A DNA stretch of 64,000 nt, from assembly GCF_000150275.1 (NCBI RefSeq), contig NW_002060944.1:1807306-1871305 (forward strand), read 5' to 3'. Each line of letters starts with the position of its first letter. Positions within the stretch are counted from its first letter, which is position 1. Under the pieces are notes generated by a model. That model had not been told where the DNA came from. It did not search any database and saw only the letters and a list, made by a program, of their open reading frames with translations. Below, in pieces: positions 42,601 through 55,221 of this stretch. Position numbers and translations under genes: made by a program. The DNA is from Trichoplax adhaerens (Eukaryota > Placozoa > Uniplacotomia > Trichoplacea > Trichoplacidae).

Positions 42601-45600
42601 ATGAAAATGATAATTTTTGGATTGGCCCTAGACAAGTTAGTATGTGATATCGGTGACAAATTTCACTGAAACTTATTCTTACGTTTATGATAGTGGTAAT
42701 CCTATTATAACGTAGTGCATGCCGAAACGAATAATCTTTTACGTATCTATAAAAGTAAGAAGTATGAGAATAAACGATGATAGTACAGCTACACAATGTA
42801 ATATAAGACAAAATAAATTTCGCGATTATTGGTAACGTTTTAACACATATTTACTAAAGATAGATTTATTTCTTACCGCTAATTAAACATTTTTGAGTAT
42901 TGCGCTAACTAATCGGCAGAATGATTTAATCCATCTTGGAGCAATGTTTTCACCTTGTATGAGATCGGATGTTAAGATTACGCAGACAATCTCTTTGGAT
43001 AGACAGGAAGAAAATCGTACTGGTTGTTGCATATCTTTGGATAAATCTGGCTGTGTTCAAAGATCTAGATTGCAGTGCTCGGTTAGATTTTAAATGCTAT
43101 ATTTTAATATATTTTCATGTAATTATGCTAGCTTGTGACTGTCGCAGACTACTCTCCTAACAGAGTATAAAGCAAAGTATTGTGTTCTTCTAAGTTGCTA
43201 CTATCAACTACTATTCTAGTTTCGGCCAGAACTACCCTTATAGACTACAGTCACACAGACAAACTTCACAGCGTCGAGCTACTTTTACTTTATTCCAACT
43301 AATACGACCAACGCTATTTACTCACGTGAAAATTACAAAATCAGTTACTAACGAGCAATTCTCGTAATTATAAGTCAAAAACAAAAGTTTAGTCGACCTA
43401 ACCTATATAGGCAGAAATCTACTAGGACACAAATACTTAACTTATACCACTATTCATGGTATATTTGCACCGTGACTGTGACTTAAATTTATGTAACTTT
43501 CATTTCAATTATAGGAAACATTCTCATTATTTCACAAGTGGTCAGCGACTAAACCCAGTTCTACAAGTAGAACATCCGGACCAGTTTGTGGAGAAGATCC
43601 TAGGTACTAGCAATTGGAGCAACGTTGATAACACGATAGATCTACGTAATATTACTCTTCGTTTTGACGTCCTAGGCAACTGTAGAAGTACAGAGCCTTG
43701 AATATTTAGAAGAATTTTTATTGTCGAAATGAGATGCAATAACAAATACGATATTATTATTTCATCCTTCCAATACAGAACCTGTAAGGTTCCAGCATCA
43801 GTAAAACCTTTCCAATGGCCAGACGATATCACAAAATGGCCAGTAAGTGTGTCTAAAATTAAAATTATTTATTATATATTGCTGGGCTGAAATTTTTGCT
43901 AAAAATTTATTTTAATAATTATACATATAAGTATAATTGCCTAGTTGTTTACACCATTAAATGTCTATTAAGGCTTTATTAACTAAAACTTTGTTATCTA
44001 CAATTTCTTTAGTCGTGTAGTAGAATGCTATCAGTAAACTATTCTCGAGAGCGTATGCCACATATGACTTGTCGTGTATTAGGCCGGCCATGTTGTATTG
44101 GGAGATTTGGCAAATGTGAAATTGTATCCGCGGAGTACTGCAATTACAGAAGAGGAACATATCATAGGAATGCCTTTCTCTGCTCTCAGGTTAATTGTTT
44201 AGAAAGTTCTTGCGGTTTGGTTAAATTTCTAAATCCTACCGTACCAGATCAGTTTTACAGATTTTGGATATCTTTATTTCTTCATGCTGGGTAGGTTAGC
44301 TAATATTCCTAAATTATTCTAATGTTTTTTTGTATCCTATGGAGTCATTATCTATACTAACACCTTTATAACATTGAGAATTGTACATGTTAACATGAAA
44401 ATAATACTAAAATCATTACTGCGTATCTTGCACCTATAGGGTCTCTTTTGTCTCTATATATACAGTAACTGAAGTCTAATTAATCTGATAATTTAAAAGA
44501 TTACTTCATCTAGGCGTGACTTTGTTGTTTAATCTAATAATACTCAAAGACTTTGAAAAGATGGCTGGATGGCTGAGGATAAGCATAATTTATGTTCTGA
44601 GCGGAATTGGCGGTAACATAATTAGTGGGATTTTATTGCCATATCATCCTGAGGTAGGACCCTCATTTACGAATTACTTGTGATAGTTGTGAAGGCCATA
44701 AAATGATACATTTCTTTTGTTTTCGTGTAAACACTAGTTTAACGTCCTATCGCTTCGCTTATAGAGATATCACAATTTTAATGTAATAACTGGTAGACCC
44801 TCGCTCACGATTATCATACGATTTTGAAGTTACGTTTTGCGCCTAATATGCATAAAATTATAGCATACCAAACCAAATATAAGTCATAATTCGGTTAGCT
44901 CTCGCTAGTTGAGCAGTCAGGCCTTATGTAGATTTGAAGGCGTATCAAATATGCTAAGTAAAAGAATGAGGTGCTTTAAAATTAACCTTAACAGATTGTA
45001 ACAAAGCAGGAATTATATTCAGAGTTTCTATAGCATAGAGCGGTCTTTCTTTAATTTAAGAAGTTATAGGTTTTTTGTATCCAATCATCGATTTACTCAG
45101 TTTTTACACTCATTCTCAGGCTGCAGTTTCAACACGCTCTTTAATCCTATTCAGTTTCTTGCACGCTGTCCATTTGCTCACGTACTTACGATACAGTGCA
45201 GTACAAGGCGAGCACTGTTACTGTAACACTAAAACTCTTAATTAACGCGTTACGCTAGGGTTTATTAAACATTGCTTAATTCTATGTTTATAATATTACC
45301 GTCCCGTTACAACTTTAAATTCCATACTTAAAGCTTGGGACTTCACAAAACTGATCACGTAGATTTTGCAGTCAATCCCCAATTTTTCAGTTCAATCTTC
45401 TACTTTCTGTATGTGGATGAGTTCGACGAGTTTAAGAATATTTATATTTTACTATTTTAATAGTTTTTCTACTTTCAGTCACGATCTGCCTTAGTATGCC
45501 AGATGTATCACTATATGAAGGTGCTTCTTTATGTTATTATAGATTGGTCCGTCTGGATCAAATTTTGGAATAGTCGCTTGTTTATTCGTGGAGGTATTCC

Positions 45601-45965
45601 AAAGCTGGCAGATTCTTAAACGGCCTGTTAGAGCTATTGGTAAACTGGCAGTAATCGTCCTCGTTCTATTTATTTTCGGATTATTACCATACGTTGATAA
45701 TTTTTCACATTTTGGAGGTTTTATTTTCGGCTTGTTTCTAGCTTTTGCAATTTTACCCTATGTGAGTTTTGGTAAATGGGATCGCAGAAGGAAACGGCTG
45801 CAAATTATAATCTCAATTTTTATAGTGGGTGGATTGTTTTGCGCGATATTGTTTATATTTTATCGTGGACGACCTTTTGAATGCAAAGTTTGCAGATATT
45901 TAAATTGTATCCCTTTTACGGATCATTTTTGTAAGAACCTGGGTCAAAAACTAGAGCTATTTTGA
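39603..45965 (+). CDS. RHBDF: iRhom (RHBDF1/2), inactive-rhomboid family
   Basis: ER/Golgi multipass protein; in animals iRhoms chaperone ADAM17 and EGF ligands. Exons found: 39603-39999, 40410-40594, 41702 (or 41807)-42013, 42333-42444, 42567-42635, 42920-43081, 43515-43603, 43779-43842, 44013-44290, 44514-44653 and 45543-45965. The cytosolic part has [12 protein letters not shown] and [17 protein letters not shown]1 is in [15 protein letters not shown], ending HGFAPVGF. The Cys-rich iRhom homology domain has [36 protein letters not shown] and [14 protein letters not shown]. The rhomboid core has [45 protein letters not shown] and [17 protein letters not shown]. The tail has FTDHFC. Only the joint 44290/44514 does not keep phase; a small exon of about 11 nt encoding the ILHC turn is probably missing. 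The 5' exon is not found. Confidence 0.94.
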
Positions 45966-47772
45966 TCCACAAGTATTTGTAGTTCGTATGATGAAACTAC
46001 CAGTCCGTTCTATTAAGCTTTTTGAATTTCCCTTTTATTCATAGACCCGAGTTAAGTATATTATAGCATGTGATAATAACACTCAATGAAGAAACCGTGA
46101 TGACTGAATAAGATATAGCATGTACATCGTTGTATTCTCTAATTAGTTGTTAACGAGGAGGAATAGATATAGATACACTCTATCTAGTAAGCTTATTAAA
46201 TCTGCCTTTATTTAAGAGTCATGTACAAGTCTTTTATTAATAGCATATTACTAGGTTCTCGAATTGTGGCAGCCGTAATACGTGTATTGTAGTTTAAATT
46301 AATTGAATGTGTTACGATTTTGCTATGGTTTTTCGCCAAACTTTTAGTCTCGCTCCGGTTATCTGAGAGTTTAAAACCATTTGTGCGCTATAAATCTAAC
46401 AATGACCAACCAGCGTGCGTAGCAATGTTCAAGACATAATACTATTACTACATACAATTACGGCTGTTGCAATGAAGTTATTTCTACGAAGAATTTGCTT
46501 GTTATAAATGTTAATTTTACCAAGATATAAAGGTGCTGTTAACAAATTTTGTAAGTTATTATTAGAGATGGCAAATTCCGGCCCTCTAAAGTTGTTGTTA
46601 CTGATACGTTGTAACGAATATTAAAGCTATGATGACAAAACTATTTAACTACTTCTTTGCTCGCTTCAGTACTTTACTACATGTTGCTAATATATATACT
46701 TTAAACGAGTTGAGCCTGAGACTATAATAAACATACGTGCATGCCTTAAGCAGACCTATATACCACCTTACCTTGCCACCACAGTATTGTACTTTGCTTC
46801 GGTAATACTTAAATACAATTTTTTATAAATATCATACAGATATTTAAAGTATTTAAAGTATTATATCAAAGTTTACGGTCTCTATTAAACACACACGCGA
46901 AGTATCACGAACAGAATAACTTAGAGCTTACAGTAGGCCCAATCATTTCCCTATAACATATCCAGAAATGCTGCTAAAGCAGCTCTATACCTTCAAAATA
47001 ATACACTTGTTCAAACGTATCTGCCAGTTCTTAACAAAATTAATCAGATTTCGCCGTACACTTATCTTAGTTTCGTTAAAACTTGGCAAATTTGTATGGA
47101 CAAATATAATAAAGATATATAGCTGTTTCAACAGTATTTTTGGAAATATCACAGGGAAATGACTAGCGTTTAGTCAGTAAAAAGTCACAGATTTATTGCT
47201 ATACAGTATAGTACAATATTATATTACAGTATTAATCTGGTAAATAACTATATATACAACTAACGCTATCTTTGTAATGGATTATCCAGATTAAAATATT
47301 AAAAATGTCGTGTCCGACTATTTTCGCGGCGATATTACTATACACTACAACCGTATCTGTACACCATACTGTGCAAAACCAACCTGGCGGCTAAAATTTG
47401 GAGGACAGTCGTGTACACTATATAGTATAGCGTATAGTATACATCACTAGTAGCTAGGTAGGTGCCGTAGGTCGACTTCTGAACGCTTTAAAGTATCTTG
47501 CATTAAAGGCTTAAAATGAAACTTATTGTAAAGCAATAGGCATTAATCTAGAGATTCTGCTTGGTTTATTTAACATGAGAAACGTATGAATTTATAGAAT
47601 ATCAAAAATTGCTGATATAGCAAGATGTATTGTATTCAGAAATTTTACAGTTCGATAATGTTGAGTAGGTAACAATTAAGCAAGACATTTCAATCTTAAT
47701 TTAATCTTAAAATCTTGTGCTTAGTAGATCCCTTTAGTTACAATTTAGTAATACAGTATATCAGTAGCTTAT
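45966..47772. other. Convergent intergenic iRhom/FNBP1
   Basis: 3' flanks of two converging genes. No gene or clear structure recognised; short ORFs lack coding signal. Confidence 0.5.
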
Positions 47773-50700
47773 TCATATGTATTCAATGTATGCCGTCGGA
47801 ACGTAACCGATATCCTCATTTATTTGCACTTTGGTCCACCCTGTTTGTCCTGTGTCTTCTTCTAAAACAAACATTTGAGTTCCTTCGAATACAGTCAATT
47901 CTCCAGAGCTGGTACCTATTAGAAGGTATTCGAAACGAATTATAGATGCTAATGGTCTTTGTATAACGTAGAAGCATAGCAATATTACCATCAAAGTCGT
48001 AGAGGGCTTTACATATTCGATAATCAGAGGTAAAATTTGCAATATCAGTATTATCTTTCTTCACAATCAATTCATTGTTACTTGAAGAAATGTCATTCGC
48101 CATCGTTGAACCCATATCCGACGTATCAGAACGCGTATCGCATTCAACGCTATCTTCGGGGATCATTTTAGGAAAATCAGGAGGAAGTAATTTGTCGATG
48201 TCAGCTATCATTACCTAGATATGCATAGTACAGAAAAGCATCTTTCGTAATTGGCACACACAATAGGTAATATATGCAAATTTACGAAGAAAAATCAGAA
48301 TATCAGCAATGACTCCTTACTTGCAAATTATAGCGTTCCGTATTCTTCTGGTTGATTTCTCGAGCGAGGTAAATTAACTCTTTCTTAACCTTGTTAACAT
48401 CACCATAGTTCGGATTTTCGGAATAAGCGTTGTAAAGTTTTAGGGCTCCGTTTCTATGCATAACATGACAGGTTTAGCTAAGCGCTGGCGTATATATAAA
48501 GAGGAAACATCATTTACTAGCGATAGTAAAGTAGCTAACCTATTTCTATTTAATTGTTCTAGAGCAGTTTCAAGTTCCGTGATTTTGGTTAAAGCTTTTT
48601 TCTTTTTCTTCTCAGGTGGATAGGCTTCATAATCCTTGTCATCTTCCTTTTGTAATATTGCATATGAATGAAGCATGTGAGTACATTTTCGAAGTTTCGT
48701 GTACTTCACGAAAAACAAACCTTCTTTTTTTTAGAAAAAAGTCCAGTTACGACCGAAAATCCAGCCGCGATACTGAGCTTGTTTATTTCACGATTAGAGT
48801 TTTCTTTATATTCTTCAAATACTAGGTCTTCTGGTAAGACAAAATCCGATCCATTTTCACTCGCTACCATTTCGGCATCCTGTTATTCAAATTCATATTA
48901 ATTTTCTGATACTTACTTTCAGGTCAATGTTCATCTGTTACCTTTTCAGCGTCAATCGATTGTTGGATTGTTGTCATTTTGTCATAAATATTACTTAATG
49001 ACGGTAAATTATTCTTATACACTTCAATATATTCACTTAGATATTTACTGATTTCGTTTGTTCTGTTAATATCGCAACGTTGCATGTCCTAGTATGTATA
49101 AAATTTACTTCCCATCGTGTAGAAGAGCATCTTAATGAATATATTCTTACAATACCAATAGAGTCTAAAGCTATTATAGATAGAAATCTAGTATCGATTT
49201 ATAGAAAATACTTTTAAGATGTCAGGCAGATAAGTTCCATAATGCAATGCTTTCCTTTCATTAGCTTGACATAGTTTTTCTTTAGTCTCGATTTTGCTAT
49301 CTTCGGCAGCTTTTGCTTTGGAGGCGGCAGTGTTTCTCATCTTCATAAAGTATGGTAAGTAAAGCAAAATTCTAAATTAAACAAATTCAGTAACATTTAA
49401 TAGCATGAACGTTCGCAAAATTACTTTATCCAGTTGCGCTTTCGTTGATTTCGTATCCGCTTCCGCGTTGTGAAAAGTTTTGGTTGCTATTTCAGCCTCC
49501 CTACAAGCACGCTCATAATTCTTTTTACTCTATACAATTCGACAAGATATTTACGATAAAAATAGATTAACTCAAGAATAATAAGTTATGTATAATTAAT
49601 ACCGGTACTATAAACATTTAAACGTAGAACAAGTAGTTACAATAACGAATTATAAATCTTCAATTTCATTAATTACATGTCCGATGTATTAAATATATCG
49701 AATTATTTCAGCTTGACCGTAATCGATTTTAATAGTAGGACTATTGACTGTATCGCTATTTGATATGAAGGTAAGCTATTAAGGAAATATTCTAATTATG
49801 ATTAGTTAAAAGTGGTTAATCAGGATTCTGATCGTACCATATAGAGCGGTATATCTTACTACGACAGCACGATGATACGTTACCTACTATACAGCGACAT
49901 TTGACTTCAATTTTTTAGCTATTCAAGTTGATCATTAAAACATCAAGTATTCATTTACTCAATTTTCATAAACATACCATAATTTAACAATGCTCGTTTA
50001 AATTTTAACTTAGTGAACAAATATATTACAGTGTGGAATACGACTGGAATTTAGATGTTATAGGACAGGATTATTCACCGTACCGTCTCTGCTGCCTTGT
50101 AGTGGGATTCCAGTTGAGATTTTATAGCTCCAATGTCAGTCGTATGCTGTATCAATAAAGTTAAATTAAGTAAGTGTGCTAGGCTGAAATTATATACAAC
50201 TTTATATATTTTATAGTAGGAATAATAGAAACTACCAATCTTCTAACGTTCTTCAGTTCTATTAGCAGTGAATTTAAAGGTTTTAAGACTCTTTCTACCA
50301 GCTGATCTACCATGAGTTCATGCTCGGATGCGATATTTTCGGTTTCATTGATTAAATTGTTAAATGCCATGATAGCTGTGCCTCTAAAATTTAGAATTGA
50401 GAAAGTTTAGTTCATATCAAGATATGATTACACTGCCGATTTATTTGCAATGCTAAACGTAATTCTTTCTTAGCCATTTAGGCAGTTAAAGAATAGATAA
50501 GCAAGTCATATGCGTCCATGAATCGAAGTGAGTATTCTGAAACATGGTTGCTTTGTGAGAATTTGGCATCATCAAATCATGATTCTACGGTACATCGATC
50601 ATACTAGCAAATGAGTAGTACGGCAGGGAGAAGGGTAGACGATGCTTTTCTGTGGTTGCTTGGTTATGTGATTCTAATATATCAAAGCATCTAGTTTTAT

Positions 50701-53602
50701 TAAATAACTCCATGCAAGTTTCTCATTTTGTAGTTAAAGAAGTTCTCGGTTGACGAATAATAAATAATATCATATTAAATAATCATTTGATCACCAAATG
50801 AAATGTAGAAGTTATCGCTTATTCTCCAGAATTTGTACAATTAATGACCGAGTAATGTGTGAACGATTAATTGCCTGAGATTTAACAATATATAATAAAT
50901 TTGCATAGCACGAATGTAGCCAAATATAATTACTATCTTTTCATTAGTTCGTGTGATGAAATCGATTTCCTGATAATTAAGCAAATTTCATACTAACACA
51001 TGCCTGAAGTCGTTTGAGACAATGGCTCGAAGAGGACGTATACACTGTACAGTAATACATCGTAAAGTTTATGACCCATTCAGAGAGCTCATACCGGAAA
51101 TACAGTACAGTATAATTCTGTGCACAATATTTAACATCTAGGTGATAATTCGTAAATGTAATGGAGATTACATATCAATTCACTATATTGTCAATAAATT
51201 CGATCAAATCAGTTTGTTGCTGTGGAAGTAACTAATAAAAATTTCTTCTTCATATTCTTTTAACAGTAGTCAAACCTGTTCGCGCTTCTAATGAGCCTAG
51301 GCAGTTTATATCGTTAGTACTGACCACTTTTTTAGAAGGCAGAATGCACGAGTGTGTAAGCGACTGCTTCATTAATAGTTTAATATTACGGGATATTGGT
51401 TTCAAATAGCACTTCTACGATGCATAGCAGAATCGTTTTTTACAGAAATTCGTGTATCACCACCGACATAACAATGCATTGATACTTAAAAACCAATTTC
51501 TAGATAACCTATAAGTGACCTCAAATTCTGTGTTCGTAACCAAAAATGCTTACGTTTTATTTCGTTATCATATGATATTGTTCTTTCTCATTACTACGGT
51601 CAAAAATAAGATAACTGTAATCTTACTAAGCAAGCCTAATAGGCTAATTGAGATTTGTTTTTATCACATGTTGATTCGGCGGATTTATTTTAGCGGAATG
51701 TTTTCTATTTTCTGCTTGGTATCTGTTCTATTAACTATGCGCGCATTACTGCGCTAAAAGATTCACCATGTCTTTAAAGCAAGTTCTGGACTATCAGAAT
51801 TTATAAGTATTTGGCATACATACGCAAGCGTGTGTTATAAGTATTAATTGCTCTATCGAGCTGTGTCGCCATTTATCTGCGGCATGTTTAGTTTGTATCA
51901 AAGCTTCGCATAAATCTGAATAGTGATTCTGAAATGGTAATGATAATTACCACGATTGTTTCTGAAAAAATTGATCAAGGTTGAATACATGATCACAGTT
52001 CTATCGATTGATTTCATTTACATTTCAATTAAATTGTGTATATAGCAGCAATAATAAGGGACAAAGTACATTACCAGTATAGAGCATAATCAAATCTCAT
52101 AATAGATCAGGAACTTCCCGATTTTTTACCCAATAGGCCTGCGAGATCCCGCTGAGATGAAGGGGCATGACTCATGATTACGAATTACGGACTAAGGACT
52201 TGAGTAAGGCATGATCTCGAATACTATACATCCTAAATCAAATAGCCTAGAAAATAGTACGGAAAGTGAATTACTTACGCATCCCTTAATTTATAACCCA
52301 GAACTTCAATCGCTCATTGTTCAATTTCTCCGTACTTGATTTCTTTACTATTTAAATTATCAAGTTTTGGCGTCTGCAATCATAGCTGACAGTCTTAATG
52401 ATAACTCAATATGGAGCAATAGAACGATAACTTAATTTATCGGTCTTTCTGTCGTCACATTTTTACTCATTAACGCATCAATCATCCCATCCGTCCAAGG
52501 GTTGTGAAATACCCATATTTCGATCTCGTCTTCAATTTTAATATGGTTCAGGTCAATTATAAATATAATTGTATAACTTTGAGGACATCTCTAGATTCAA
52601 CTGACGATACACGCAATTTGAATTAATTAATTTACAGCTAATGCAGTAGGATCTCTATATTTATGCAGACATGAATAGCATTTACTCACGTGAATTCTAT
52701 CTTTTCAGAATTTTACCATAGACTACTAAGTTTTAGTGTTTAAGGCTGTACTTGAAACAGTATCAGTAGTAGTAGTATCTTACAAACCAATAGTCATACA
52801 GTCCTGCAGTATATAATCACAGGGCATTTGGTGCACACAGTATTTCGTCATAACTTAATAAGTTATATCAGAATTGCACTTGTGATTCCTTCTGCCATAT
52901 CAACGCTTTACTATATATAGAAGTTATTGATTACATCAAGTAGTATTACTGTACGTTTACTGTACAGTATGTGTACAGTATTAATAATGCAGTACTGTAC
53001 AGTACAGTCAACGAAATCAGGGTGAAGTACAGTATGAGAAAGCAAGTTTTTTAATGTCATATAGTATTTCTAATACCGACCTTCCTTCTAAGAAATCATC
53101 TTTCATTTGACGGCCCTTAGCTGATTTGATCAATTTTCTGTTGTATCCAATAGAAAGTTTTAAAGCAGATTACATATTAATCAAATACTAAATTTGCTAT
53201 ATTGATGCTGTATATATACTGTACCTTAGATCCTTCGCATACATACTTTCCAGGTTACTTTTCTTTTTAACAAAGTTAGCTATTCTGTCTACAAAATCCA
53301 CTGCTGCAGCAGTATGTTTTCCTAATGCATCGGTATCACCCTGTAAGGTTATAACATTTATAATTAATCATACATGTACTGTATTATCCAAATGACGTCC
53401 ATACCAACTGATGTTAATATGAATCTTGATGCTTCGACAAACTTTTTGACTTTCATTAAATTTTTAAACATCTAAATGCTCAATAATATAATTAATCTAT
53501 TGGCGTACTTCAAGTACAACACAGTCTTAATACTCGCATTAATGATTTCCTTGTACTGTACAATGTACATACCAATAATTGGGAACTCCATGTCAGATCC
53601 AT
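47773..53602 (-). CDS. FNBP1: FNBP1/CIP4 (TOCA) F-BAR, HR1, SH3 protein
   Basis: Membrane-tubulating Cdc42 effector that promotes N-WASP/Arp2/3 actin assembly in endocytosis. Thirteen exons, 5' to 3': 53602-53573, 53340-53225, 53137-53081, 50383-50236, 50146-50084, 49529-49425, 49340-49212, 49088-48942, 48879-48721, 48646-48540, 48453-48321, 48214-47989 and 47915-47773. They total 1563 nt, 520 aa, all in phase. The F-BAR (1 to about 270) opens with MDLTWSSQLLGDTDALGKHT and has YAKDLRKLIKSAKGR, AFNNLINETENIASEHELM, NYERACREAE and AAEDSKIETKEKL. A linker carries FEEYKENSNREINKLS. HR1 has YEAYPPEKKKKKALTKITEL and ENPNYGDVNKVKKEL. The SH3 has CKALYDFDG, EDTGQTGWTKV and GYVPTAYIEY. Each block has its match in human FNBP1. 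Intron 3 is about 2.7 kb. A single gene could be pro-orthologous to FNBP1, FNBP1L and TRIP10. Confidence 0.95.
51824..51928 (-). other. Exon-like ORF fragment inside FNBP1 intron 3
   Basis: Bounded by TTTCA-AG and GTATGT on the minus strand, phase 0 at both ends, 105 nt. It encodes a helical-looking peptide starting NHYSDLCEALIQTKHAADKW. FNBP1 exon 49529-49425 is also 105 nt and phase 0 and starts SKKNYERACREAEIATK; the two share a Y..C.EA..TK-like pattern. It could be an alternative or decayed exon; weakly supported. Confidence 0.3.
52948..53009. repeat. Short GTACW blocks in FNBP1 intron 3
   Basis: Units around 52960-52980 and 52991-53009, close to exon 53137-53081. Confidence 0.8.
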
Positions 53603-53824
53603 GATTAATCCTTTTAATAATGTGGTGTTGAAATCTAATACAGTGATACAGTCTACAAAACTGTACCACTACAAAAGATACGTGTATAATCTTACAAGAA
53701 AATCAAACAGATACTGGCAGGTCCCCAAAATTTATTACGGTACACTATGCAACGTAGTGACCCTAGGGCGTCGAATCGCGGTCATCGAAGAGAAGTTTTC
53801 TTCTTTTGCTCATGCCCGGCGAAA

Positions 53825-54927
53825 CTGTACTGTACACTCAGTGTACAGTACACTAGAGCTCTTATACTGTATACAGTATAGTACAGTACAGTACAGGTAC
53901 CCGCGAATTCTACAGTAAACAGTCAAGTTATTACGAAGGGGTACATGATAGGGATGTGCAAAGTCAACCCGAAACCTGTCTAACCCTTTAAACCCGACTC
54001 GAAGGCGCGATTCGAGATAAGAATTTCTACGGTGATACAGTGTCTGTATAGCGATTGCACTCATTTCGGGTTAGAAAATCAACAATTTGATCGAGTTTTA
54101 TCGGGTTCGGGTTACCATTTCACTCCATTGCACAACACTGGTACATGACGAACTGTACTGTACAGTATTGTATGTAATATACCAGGCATCAATATGAAGA
54201 TAATAAAGAGCAGTGAGTAAAGCACTGGAAGTCAGAAGTACGGTACTGTATACTTGTATAGTAGTGTAGAAGATAAACTGCCTTCTTCATTGAGTAGAAA
54301 CTTGTTTACACAGTAGAGTAGAATATTTCGGTTTATAAAACAGTGTTAATGTTAAGATATGGCTGTAATAAATAGTTTTCTTGTTGTCTAATATGCTGTC
54401 GCTATTGAGATGGAACAACATAGCACAATCAACAATGTGATTGTATGGGTATTGATTCCAACCGAGCGAGTACATTAAAGTAAAAAGCACAAGTACAGTA
54501 CCGTATATTATGTCTTTAAATTTTAAAGAAATGCACATTAAATTTGGCTCAAATTCCATGCAGACAGATCAGTACAACCTTGAGCAATTGGCTCTTGATG
54601 CTTTTATTACTTTTATTGCAGTATGTATTGAGTAATTTTATTTCTTTAAAGTTTCTAATGCAAAATATCAGTCACCATCATATCCGTCAAATGGTGTGTC
54701 ATGGTAGTACGCGAAGTAAGGGTATAACGTGCAGTGGCTCATAATCCTACCGATTCAGTCCTACCTGCACGTTACCCATTACTGTACTCTACTGTACAGT
54801 ACTGTACAGTACAGTACTCAAATTCATATACTGTACTGTATTGCACTTTACTATACAGTACTGTAGGTCTCTTACTCTTGTTCATACAGTACTGTACAAT
54901 ACTAGCAATTACAGTACTGTACAATAC
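53825..54927. repeat. GTACW array clusters between FNBP1 and the GT31 gene
   Basis: Blocks at 53825-53899, a single unit near 54155-54170, 54238-54252, and 54779-54927. They lie in the 1.6-kb spacer between divergent start codons (53602 minus, 55222 plus). Between blocks there is no recognised gene. Confidence 0.88.
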
Positions 54928-55221
54928 TTTTTAACTTTTTAAAAAAGCTTGCGATTAATCGCTAAACCGCACTGATCGAAGTACTGTAAGCTTTTGCTGC
55001 ATAATTTACCACGTTCATTATTTCTTACCATAAATCAATTTCCGTTCGATGTTATGGTGGACAAATTTTGATTCCTTGTTTTGTAAGACATACAGTGCTA
55101 TCGTTTTATGGATCAAATACTGTACAGGCGTTTTCTAGACGTTTCTTTCATAATTTGATTGACTGTTCTATATTATCTTAATGAATCGTGGTTAAGGTCG
55201 TACGTATATGATCGTTTAAAG

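Noticed and set aside
47715-47945. Plus-strand ORF over the FNBP1 3' exon
   Set aside because: Antisense shadow of the SH3-coding exon.
51515-51757. 80-codon hydrophobic ORF on the plus strand in FNBP1 intron 3
   Set aside because: Typical chance ORF in AT-rich DNA, opposite strand to the gene, no recognisable domain.
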